Source: Nanobdellati archaeon (GTDB lineage: Archaea > B1Sed10-29 > JAGVWA01). Taken from it: DNA of 39,572 nucleotides. The translations under genes were made by a program, and so were the position numbers. Below, piece by piece: positions 17,201-29,200 of this stretch (position 1 is its first letter; each line of letters opens with the position of its first letter). Under the pieces are notes generated by a model, which searched no databases, was not told the DNA's origin, and was given only the letters and a program-made list of their open reading frames with translations. The DNA lies in the NCBI GenBank assembly GCA_018304505.1, contig JAGVWA010000019.1, forward strand, positions 1 to 39,572, read 5' to 3'.

Positions 17201-20200
17201 TATGAATTCAGTTGCTGCTAGTGATTTGATGCCTATGTAATCCTTGTCGAACAGCGAGAATATTTTATTCCTGTTGAAGAAGATCTGTACGCCTGAGCCC
17301 GAGGCTGCCTTTATGCCTGTGAAGCCGATGCCGTTGCAGTTGCTGTTCGTGGCGTTCGGATATGTAGAGTTCTTGAAGTTCGCAATCAGCGAATACGCGC
17401 CGCCACTGAACGGCCTGCACTCAAACGCAAAGTTATTCGTTGCTGGATCTACAGTCAACCTGAAGTCGTCACTGCCGTCGGTGTTTATGTCAACCAACCT
17501 TACTGCGTCGGTGACTGTATTTGGCTGGAAGTAGATTACGTAGTTCTTGCTAGGCAAGCCTATGGTTCCAGCCAAGTTTATTCCAGTGTAACTTGCAGGA
17601 TCAATAATCGTGTAGTCATCTTGCGCCAAGGTGAGTGCCCCCTGTGTACCAGTGAATGTCGTCACTGAGCCTATCCTTAGGTCGAAGCCTTCAACTGGGA
17701 CTTCATCGTCAGTTGCGAACACCCGGGCGGTGTAGGTGCCTAGTTCAGCTGTCTGGGTAAATGGGCACGTGAAGTTCAATTCAGCTGCCTGGAATGCTAC
17801 AGGTCCAACATTGTCCTCGCATTGTTGTGTAAATGCTGTTACTGATGGCGTTATGAATTCGCCATACACCGAAGTGAGCTGATAGTTGTCTGAAACAAAT
17901 GCGGCTTCGTCAAGTGGCTCGTATATGTTTACTGTCTTGTTCAGCGGATTGAGGTTGAGTATTGAAAGTATTGCTGTTGGGTCGTCTCCTGGGAAGTCGA
18001 CTCCCTGTATTACTGGCAGCAGCGTGTCTTGTGCCTGGAATGTGGCGGTGTCAGTTGCTGATTGCCCGGTTTGGTCAACAGTTGTTACTGAGACTAAGTA
18101 TGCCCCTAGTTGAGATGTGTTGCTGAACGTTCCGACAAAGGTTGCCTGCGTGCTGCCTGCTGTGAAAGTCGGCGTTAATGGAATCACGCCTGCTAATGCG
18201 CCATTTGGCGCGAATACTGTAGCGGTTGCAGTGCCGACGGCGAAGTTGTCTGTCACGTTGGCGGTTATTGTCGTGCTGGTGTATATCTGGGTGTCGTCTG
18301 CGTCTATCGATTGTATCACCGGCGGCTGCAGGTCGACTGTGATATTGAAGACTTCGTCTTGTGCTGTTGATGGTGAATTGTCATTGTCAGTGGCAACTGC
18401 CCTCAAGTTGAATACCCCGCCTGTTGGAGGCACTATGATGCTCTTGAGCTTGATGTATGTTGTCGCTGCCTGTGATTTTATGCCAATGAAGTCGTTGCCG
18501 AACAGCAACAGGACCTTGGCCCGGTTCACAAAGAGCTCCATGCCATTGCCAGTTGCGCCCTTGACTCCAGTGAGGCCAACGGTGTTGCAGCTTGAGTCTG
18601 TTCTGGTTGGCCACGTTCCATTCTGGAAACCGGCCACTAGCTCGTATGATCCACCAGAGAGGTTCTTACATTCTATTGCAAAGTCTTGTGTAACAAAGTC
18701 AATAGTTATCCTTAGGTCATCTTGATTGTCTCCGTTCAAATCAATGAGCCTTACCTGATCTGATATCGAGCCCGGCTCGAAGAAGTTAACGTAGTTGTAA
18801 TTCGGAGAAGCTTGCCTTGTGGCGAAGTTCGTTCCTTGGTAGTTTGTCGGGTCAAGCACCGTGTAGTCGTCGCTGCTTACATATCCTGTTGTCAAACCCC
18901 TGCCGTTTCCGCCGTATTCCCTCAACATGAATTCATTAGCGCCTAAGGTAAAGCTTGGGTTCCAGCTGACGCTGTAAACATTGCCAGGCCCGGGTACTGT
19001 GTCTATGCCAATGCTCACAGGAACACCGTTGAATTGGAAGAACTCAACCTTGTTAATGCCTGATCCTGTGTCAGTTGCAACTGCGGTTACTGTGAATGGT
19101 ATGTCATCAGGGCCGAGTACTTGGTTGTTTACTGGGCTTGTCAATGTGACTTCTGGCGCCGTTGTGTCATCGTCTGTAATCAGTGTTGAGACTACACTTG
19201 AGAAGGTTGAGGCCTTGTCACCAGTGTGGTCGTTGTCGTTGTCTGTGACCTTTACTATCCAGTAGATTGTGTCCCCTTCCTTCGCGTCTCCGATGAATGA
19301 ACTCAATAATGTGGCAGTGCCTGAAATTATGTCAAGCTCGCCGTCATTGACCGTGTCTGAAACGCCCGGGTTGTTGAACGCAAAGTACAGCTTGGCTTCT
19401 GAGATGTCAGAGTTGCCTGTGAACTCGTCTGTGAATGAAACCGACACAAGGATATTTAGGTTTGATGCTGACTCATTGACAACTGCCGGCACGCTTAATG
19501 TCGGGCCCTGCGTGTCATCATCGGCTACTGTTAAGTCGGCAAATGCCATGGCTTGCTGCCAGAACGCGTCGCCTGAGAAGTTGGCGAAGATCGCATTACT
19601 GACCGTACCCGGGACCCTGCCTGCCAATGGAGCAGCTGGTGTGCACGCGAAGTCGCCTGTTGATGCGCTTGATGTTGTTGAGCATGTTTCGAGCGCCTCG
19701 AAAATGCTGTTGTAGTTAGTGTCAACGCCCTGCGACACACTGACAGACCTGAATTCGGCGTCGTCTGACTGTATGTTTCCGCTCAGTGCACAGGTTTGTG
19801 TTTCAGTGCATGTCTTGGAGTCGGCTGTTATTATTGTCTGCTCTGGGTCGACATTCAATGTACCGGTAGCCTGTGCTGCGGTGTAGAACGTGTTGGATAG
19901 TAAGTTTACTGTGATGCTGTAAGTGCCCTGTGCCAGTTGTATTGAGGCTGCTGGCTGACACGTGAATAGTCCCGAGACAATGTTTGCGTCGCACGTTTCT
20001 CCCACGCCCTGTAATGTATCGCCGTCAGCATCCACGAATACCCTTGCCTGCGCGGCCTGCGTCGGTGTTGGCCCGTCGTTTTCTTCTGCGCTTCCTGAAA
20101 CTGCCGGCGTTGGGTCACTGAACCTTGCTAGTACTGTATCGAGGCTTAAGAATAGCGTTTCCTTTGCAATCGTCAGCGTAGCGGTGTCGCTTGATGACGT

Positions 20201-23200
20201 GTAATTCGCTGTGCCTGCAAATGACGCGGTAATGGTAGCAGAGCCTGGGGCTTGTGAAACATTGAAACTGCAGCTTGCGAATCCTGCTCCATCAGTTACG
20301 GCGTTGCATGATTGCGTGCCTGCCGTCAGCGTTATTGTTTCGCCAACAACCGCAGGCCCATCGTCTTCCTGCAGCGTTGCCGACAAGAGACATGAATCAC
20401 TAAAGACACAGTTGGCGTCGTTGGCCGTCATTGTAGTGCCTTCCTTGACAACGTTTATTGTCAGTGAATCAGTGTCAGAGGCTTCGAGGTCTGACACGTT
20501 AAGGACTACCGTCTTGCTGCCAGTGCTCGTGTAAGTGTGTGCAACGCCCGTTGATGTTGTTGGCCCGAAGCTTGTGGAGTCGCCGAAGTTCCACGTGTAG
20601 AACAGCGTGTCAAGGTCCGCGTCTGGGCTGTTTGCAGAACTGAAGCCGAGTGAGTCCCCAACTTGCACTGTTACTGCGTCTGATTCTGCCACTGCTACTG
20701 GCGCCGAGTTCAGTATTGTAGTGACTGCTGTTGCTGATGTTCCTTGTGATGGGAATGAGTCGAATGGTGTGGCTGTGCACTGCCAGATCTCGTTCTTCTT
20801 GGTCTCTGCGCTGTTAATCGTGGGTGTTGATTCTGATCTTATGATTTGCGTTCCGTTTGCTAGAGTTTGTTCCCATTCGTATGCGAAGCTTATGGTGTCG
20901 CCAACGTCAAGGTCAGTCGCCGTGGCAACACATGTCAGCGTGTCAGTTGTCCTCGGATCTGCCGGTGTTATTGTCACTGATGTAATAGTTGGCGGTGTAT
21001 TGACGTCAAGCACGTTCACGTTAACATTGCGCGAGGCTTGTTCGTTGCTCGTGTCAGTCACTGCTACTTGTATTGTTTCTGTGCCGATGAATAATGGGTC
21101 GCCCCATACTGTTAATATAGTGCCTGTGATGTTCACGTTGACGTTCGTTGAACCGACTGCGCTGAAGGTCAATGCGTCGTTGTCAACGTCATTCGCAAAT
21201 GGAGCCAAATCAACTGACCTGAAGTTAGTTGTGGTATTGCTTGATTCATTAACATCAATGTCTGGAATGGCCGCCAGGGTTGGTGCGTCGTTGACTGGCG
21301 TTACATTGACTAATACTGACGTTGAGTCTGTGAATTCAGAATCATTGACCGTAAACACTATGGTTCTTATGCCGTTGAAGTCCGCGTCAGGGGTTATTGT
21401 GACTCCATGCGTTGATGCGTTAATGAATACTGACAAGTTGGCAACTGGCGCTGCTGTCCACACCAAAGCCGACAATGGGGTATCTATGTCAGTGACAAAC
21501 CCATCAAGGTCTAAGCCTGTGAACACTGTGTCCTCTGCAAAGGTTATCGGCGGTATTACCTGAGCCTGCGGCGCGTCGTTCGACACCGTGACTGTGACGA
21601 TGATTGTGTCAGTGTCATTCAAGTTCTCAGGGTCCCTGACAACGAATGTTATTGTTTCCTGGCCGTTGAAGTCCTGTGCGGCTGTGAAATTCACCTTGTG
21701 CTGTTGCGCTGCGCTGCCAATGCTTACAAAGATGTTGGTGTTGCCAGAGAAGGTCCAGATTAACTCGGCCTTAGTATTGTCGGCATCTGTTACGAAGTTG
21801 TCAAGCACTAGCGTATCATCGAATGAGTCCTCTGGGAATGACACGTCAGGCAATGCCGGATCAATTACTGGCCCGTCATTTACTGGCGTCACCGTGACGT
21901 TGACGGTTCTAAATACCACAAATTCGCCATCATTGACTGTTACGTTGAATGTGTCTGCGAGGACTCCTTCTGGGTAGAGGAACGAAAGCACGCAGCTTGA
22001 GTAAGGTGATGCACACAGTATTGCTGAACTTATCTGATACACTGAATTGGAAGTGATTGTTAAATCGTCATTATCTGGGTCGCTGACAAACGGGCCTACA
22101 TTCAGGTTGAAGACGACGTCTTCTGTTGCGTTTTGTGACGGTATTGGATCTATCGTTGGCGGGCTGTTGGCGACTCCGATGATGATCGTCATGTTCTCGG
22201 TGTCGTTGCCCCCGTCAGTGTCTATCGCCGTCAGGGTAATTTCGTCTTCGCCTCCACTTACCCCAATTGGCACCGTGATTTTTAGTTGTGTTCCGCTGTT
22301 TGCTGGCAATGAGGTCTCGAAGTCGATTGTCGCGTCAAGCAGCTGTGGCGTCTCTGCTGAATCAGAAGTCACTAAGTTTGCCCTGTACTGGAAGTACCTG
22401 TTGTCGGGCACCACTGCTATCGATTGCGGTGATGTTGAGAATTCGCTGCCAAATGACTCCCCAGAACACACGGCATCATTACAGCTCCTGAACTGCATCG
22501 TCAGGTTTGTGTCAAAGCCGCCGCTCGTGCTTGCCGGGCCTCCAGTAAAGCGGTCTGCTACCTCGGTTCCAGTGAGCGCCCTGTTGTAAACAATAACCTC
22601 ATCCATTAAGCCGTTGTAGTAGTCATGCGTGCCCTTGCCCACTGTCAAAGGTACGGCGTTGTCGAGGTTGAAGCTTGATGCGGTAAATACGTCGCTCGTG
22701 TCAACCAGTGCTCCGTCAATGTACAGTTTCAGTGTGCTGGTGTCTTTCACGCCTACGATGTGGTGCCATGTTCCAGTTGACAATTCAACATCATTAGTCG
22801 CCTCGATTCCCGTTTTGGCTTCATACAAAGCGCCTGCACCATCATTAAGTGCAGCTTGTCGTGTTGATACATACAACTTGCCGTTGTGAACAGTTAGTTT
22901 CGCGGGCCTGATGGCAACAGTGGCGCCTATTGGTGATCCCCGATCGAGCCATGCGCTGTTGGCTTCGTCCCATTCAAGCAGCTTTTTGTTGCTGACAGCT
23001 GCAGCATATAACCTGCCATTGTACACAGCCAAGTCAGCTAGGAGCGTCTCTAAGGGGAATTGCGATGTCCTATTAACCCAAGCGTTGACGCCGTTCCATT
23101 CAAGCAACACGCCTCTGCCCGCGGCATAGAGCTTTCCATTATACACAGCAATTGAGTTTATGGTCTGACCAGCGCCGCCGACAGTGATCTGCGGTGCCCT

Positions 23201-26200
23201 TTCTGTCCATGAGCTGCCTGTCTCGTTCCATTCAAGCAGCTTTCCAGTAGTTACTGTGGCCCCGTAAAGCTTGCCGTTGTATACTGCCAAAGATTCGATT
23301 TGGTCAGTCGTAACGCCTGCTGGCGTTCCTGCCCGCTGTGTCCACACAGAGCCCCCAGTCCATTCGAACAGCCTGGCGTTAGGCCTTGTTGCGCCGAAGA
23401 GTCGCCCGTTAAACGACACCATAGATTCTATTCCCTGCTGAGCGTTGAGATTTGTCGTAACCCGCGGAATCCACGCGTCAACGCCGTTCCATTCAAGCAG
23501 GTGCCCCAAGTTATCAGATCCAGAAGTACCTGCATACAGCTTGTTATTATGCACTGCCATAGAATGCAATTCATTAGCGCCTGTGTAATCCCCTGCTGCC
23601 CTTACCCATGCGCTCCCACTCCATCTAAACAGGCTATTGGCAGCGCCGTTTGTTGCTGTCCCATATAGAGATCCGTTAAAGTCTATTAGTGCTAACATGA
23701 ATGTATCTGAAGCTGAAAACCGATCAGCAACCTTTGTTAGTGTCGTCGACGGCGCATTGTTATCAATGCCGAATTCTATGTTTCGCTTGTTGCTGTGCGA
23801 TGAGCCGTAGTTGTCAAGCACAGTCAAGTGGTATCCTTTCTTTGCAGCTGTGTCGAATTTACTGATGATGTCCCCGATGTTGTCGTCGCCAGCAGCGTCC
23901 GGGTTCACCCATGCTTCCAGTGTGAACGTGCCAGTGCCGAAGTCAAAGTCCGGATCATCGGAGAAGTCAATGTAATCGTCAATGCCGTCGAAGCTCATAG
24001 CGGTGCCGAAACCAAGCTGGGCAGGTGCGCTGTAGGTCGCGCCGTTGTTGACTCCATTATTTGAGTTTCCGGATGAGTCTGTGATAACGCCTGATGCATC
24101 GTCCATGTGCGCGAGCAGAACACCACCGGTAAGGCCTCCACCTGCTGAACTTGGTTCTAGCGCTGTCCACGTTGCTGTGTTCCATGCCGCGGCTGAGCCT
24201 GCGTCTATTACTCGGCTCGTGAATGTACCTGTGGTTTGTCCTGTACTGAGTTGCACTTCACCTGTGGCTGTTGATTCTGTGCTACTGAATGTGCCCTGGT
24301 TGAAATCGCCCTGCGTGGTGTCTGTCGCTGATCCTGGCGTTATTACCTGGCCAGCGTCGAGGAACTCTGCTTCTACTAGGTCCACGTTGGAAACTGTCCA
24401 CAGAACATCTTGAGGCAAGTCTTCTACATCCGTGACGTTCTGCGTCAAGTTGAGCGTTATGTTCTCGCCTTCGCCCAGGAGTATGCTGCCCGGCAAGCCG
24501 ATAATTATTGGGTTGTCGTTCACTGGGGTTACGTTGAAGGTCACGTCGACCTCATCAAATGACGTGCCGTCAGTGACGTTGAACGTCGCTATCCTTGTAC
24601 CGAAGAAATTGGCTTGCGGGGTTACAGTGACTTGGTGCGGCGGCACTGAATTAATTACAATGGTCAGGTTGCCTGGTTGCGTTGACGCCCAAATTAAGCC
24701 TGATGGGGCAGTGTCAACGTCTGTTACAAAATTATCAAGGCTGAGACCAGTGTATACTGTGTCTTCTACAAACGTCTGTAGGGGTATTGCTGAGATTACA
24801 GGGGCATCGTCCACTGATTCTACAATGACATTGAAGCACTGCTGCGCCGATGTTAGGAAACCGTCGTTTACATTGACACACAATTGCGATGAACCTGAGG
24901 CTTCTGCCTGTGCTATTCCAATCTTGAGGCCACCGGTTACTGATTCCTTGCAGTTAGCTGTGCATGATACGCCAAAGACCGCTGAAACAAGAGTCGGGTT
25001 GCTGTTACTTACTAAGGTGTAGAACAGGTCTGTTGAAGCTGTCTCGGCGTCAAACGCAAATTGGCTTAGGAGCAGCGTTACTGGCGTCACTTGATCCTCA
25101 ATGAGATTCTGTGTTGGTATTGTGCCATTGAAGAACGGCGCCGTGTTCGGTATTTCAATTGTAAGTGTTGTGGTTAGGATGTTGTTTGCCTCATCAAGTT
25201 CTTCTACAACATTACCCGAGTCTGCGAATCCGCGGAGGGTGTGGGAGCCATCTAGTTTGCCTGTGGTATCGTACTGCACGGTGTATGCTGTGGAGTCTAT
25301 TGCATTAGTGAATGTTACTGTTCTTTGGTCTATTATTACTGCTGGGGATTCTGTTTGATCTGTTATTGTTACTGTGAATGCTCCTGGGGCTTTGTTGCCG
25401 ATACTTGACACGGTTATTGAGATGTTTGCAAGGTTGCCCCTCTGCACAGGGTTTTGGAGCACCTGTATTGCTGATACTAAGACATCTGGGATTTCTTCGC
25501 ACGCGTCCCCTGCACCTGTGCCATCTTGGAAGCCGTTGCTGTCTGCCTGTGACGGGTTAAAGACATCTGGACAGTTGTCAATTGGGTCTGCTATGCCGTC
25601 GCCATCAGTGTCGTTGAGGGTCCATGAGAGTTCCCAGAAATCCAATGCCGGGGGCAGGTAATCGGTTTCGATGTTCACTGGTATTATCAATTGCGATGTT
25701 GTCGGCGCTGGTTCTGGCACAACCCCTTCGGGTAGGAAGACATTGATGCTGGTTGTAGAGTCAGGGTTTGTGACAGTAACGTAGTTGCTCGTCATAGAAT
25801 CCTTGGCAATAGCCAGTTCTGCTGACCTGCCTGTGTCAGAAACGGCGAATTCTACTTCCAAGCCGCCGCATTCTGCAGAGCCCAGGCCATGGTCTGGCGA
25901 AACGTCGCTGAAAATGAATTCCCCTGTTGCTGTACAGTAGATCCTCTGGCTGCCATACACTATGATTAGTTCTGGGAAGCCGTCAAAGTCAGCATCGATT
26001 TCCCTGTAGCCTTCTTCATCCTGCGCTGCGGGGATTACAAGGCTTACAACATCGACTGCTGTTGGGGCTGACACTGTAACAAAGCCGAAGTTGCCAGTTG
26101 AATCCATGGTGAACTCTATGGCTGAAGACTCACCTATGGGGGATAATGAAAAGTACTCAATTGGCACATTTGCACAGTTAAAGGCCCCTGAAATTTGGGA

Positions 26201-29200
26201 AATGCCGTTGTTGCTGTCAAGGAACTCCTGCCCGGGGTAGAGGCACTGGATTTCCGATTCATTAATTACTCCGGGGAACTCAGTAGATGCTACTGAGGTA
26301 AACAACCTCATGTCAGAGATGCCGTCATTGTCTAGGTCAATGAATCGCTCAGATGGACCCTCACCAGCTTCAAAGTAGACGGCCAGTTTTCCTGTGGATT
26401 CATCAAATGCAGATGCCTCAAACGTGTCGCCCCACTGGGGCCTTTCAAAGTCATTATCAAATATGGCCAAGTAGTCGGACTGCCACTCCCCCCCATATTC
26501 TTGACTGCTGAACCCACCATCAAGCTCCATGGGGGACTCTGATGGTTTTACACCGAACTTGAATGTCCTCTGTATAATAGGTTTAAGTAGCTGTATCCTC
26601 TGAGTAGTATCATTGGAGCCAACAAATATGGAATCCGAATCCCATGTATCGATTTTTATGACGAGCTCAAAGCTCTTAAAGCTCGTGCTGGTGCCTGTCA
26701 ACAGGCTAGAATACTCAATGCCTACCCCTCCACAACCCCTGAAAGCCTGTATGTTCCCTGTAGTTCCGAAGGTACCTGTATGTGACCAGTCATCGCCAGA
26801 CACTAAGCATGATATTGTAGCTGAAACCCTGCCATTACAAATGCCTCCATCACACAAGCCGTCAAGCTTGTAGTAAAGGTCAGGCTTGGCGTCTTCATTG
26901 AAATCGATAAGCCTCTCAACTACGGTGTTTCTTACACGACTGAAGATCCCAATCAGGTCATTGTTTAAGTCTGTTGATGCAACGTCTGTTGTGCCAGATG
27001 CCACGTCCCAGCTTGAAAGGCTTGCTGGCGGCACGGATGCCTTTATATAATCCCCACCAACATACTCATCAAAGTCTGCCACGCCATCAACATTAATTGG
27101 GCCATAGCTGCTTTCTGTGAAAAAATTAAATATTGCGCTAGGGGCCGGCTGGTTGGCGAAGTAAGCAAGGTCTATCTTGTTCGCAGAAGCAGGGTTTGAA
27201 ACCGTTATGGGTGTTGAAAGTTGCCCTGCGACCAAGCCGATTTCTACGCCCTGAGGCCCGTGACTATCGTATATCGTGAAGCCGTTACACTCGTATAGCA
27301 TAGTCATAGTTGAGAAAATTGAGGAAATTGGCATACCACCGTCCCAATAAACAATGTCGCCATATGTGCCACAGCGCAAGATAGCATCTATGTTACCGAA
27401 CCTGTATATCATAACAATTGTAAAGTCTGGCGTGCCGTCAAGGTTTAAGTCATATCTTCTTTCAAGCCTTGAGTTTAGTGTACTAAGGCCCGCCGACCCG
27501 ACAAAGATACCCACCATGTCCTGAGCGTCATCGCTAATCACGAAATCCTCTCCAGGCCAATTTGCTGGGTCAGATACGATGCTGCCAGCAACGTACTCAT
27601 CTGCCCCACCATATTCTGTTTTATTGCCGTCGATTTTTAACAAGTTGTCCTTGTTTGCAACGAAATGCGTGAATGTGCTCTGCAACATCAGGACATTGTA
27701 ATGCTCTAGCTCCTTGTCATCAGGACTCATGAAGTGCAAAGTCGGATAGGAAACGTCCCTTGTTTCTGACGCCAAAGCCAGGGAATTTGTTGCACCTGCT
27801 GGAATGAGTTTTACCTTGTTTGCAGAGCTGTTCGTACCGAGCACAATGAAACCCGTAGTCGGACCCGCTGTTAAGCTGAGCTCAATGTCAGTGCCAAACT
27901 CTGTTGCATATTCCACGCTGACTTGGCCGCAGATAAAGAAGCCGCTGACGTCGTTCGTCACTGATGTTACTAAGTTAAAAGACCCCCCATCTGTGAACTC
28001 AGATCCTGGGACAAGGCATGAGATCTGCGATCTGAGAATGTGATCTGCAGGCAGGGGTGTTGTGGCATAGCTGCTAAAGTACAAGTCAAAGGTGCCGTCG
28101 TTGTTGAAGTCTACTAATCTTTCTGGTGCTGCGTTGTCCTGTATTGAATATCCTAAGCCGATCTTTGAAAACGCTGGGTCATAAACCACGAAGTCAAGCA
28201 TTTCATTTGAGAACCAGTTGCCCTGATCGCTAAGCGGCAGATTGCCGTCAAGGTAGTCATGATCCGGATATGCGGGGTACTCTGTTGGCTCGTTCATCAC
28301 CCCATCAACTAACAGGCTTGTTGCTGTGTTCGAAACTGCAAATTCAAAGGTCTGTGGAGGCTCGGGTGTTGTCAATGCTAGCGGTTGGAATGACCCTTCG
28401 GGAATCAGCCCTATTCTCCTTGTTGATGTTGGCGTTGTCAGGACCACGTATCCAGTTGCCCCGCTTTTCTTCAAGCCCAGCTCTACGTCTTTCACGGCAG
28501 AGGTAGCGTATGTTACTGTAACGCCTTTGCATTCGAAGGAACCCGAAATGTCCACACCTGCAAGCGTTAAGGCAGTAAAGAGCTCCCCAGGCGCCAGGCA
28601 TTGAATTGTCGTCACTGGGTTTTGAGTGTCAATGTTATTAGTAATCCATCGTGCATCCGGCTCTTGATCATTGTCAAGGTCTATTCGCCTCTCATATACT
28701 ACTGTGCCTTCTGTTATTGACGCAAGCCTGATTTCATTGCTCAGCGCGTTGTAGGCCGCCATTGATGCTGAATCATTTCCCTGCCAGTCTGGCCACTCTC
28801 CAAAGGGCAGCGTTGACACAACGTAGTCCCTTTCCGGGAATGGCCCATATTCGGTTTCCGGGTCTATTTCCCCATCAATTGATGAATCCCCAGCACCAGC
28901 GAAAATGGTGTTGAGTATGTGAGCGAGGTAATTTTGTGTTGCGACAGGCGTTAACAGCCTGACAGCGTATGCAGATGCCTCGCTGGCCACGGTAACGTAA
29001 CCGCTTTTGATGAACGTACTATTTAGGCCAACTTCAATTATAGCCCCTGTTTTAGCGACATCCACTGTGGTGCCGGCACACGTGTTGATTCCGCTTGGCA
29101 GCTCGACTGCTCCTAGGGGCTGCGTTGCGCCTGGTGACATGAGCCTGATTTGTTGGCCATTCCAGTTGGTGGCGGTCTGCGTCATGGTTCCCCCTGGCAA

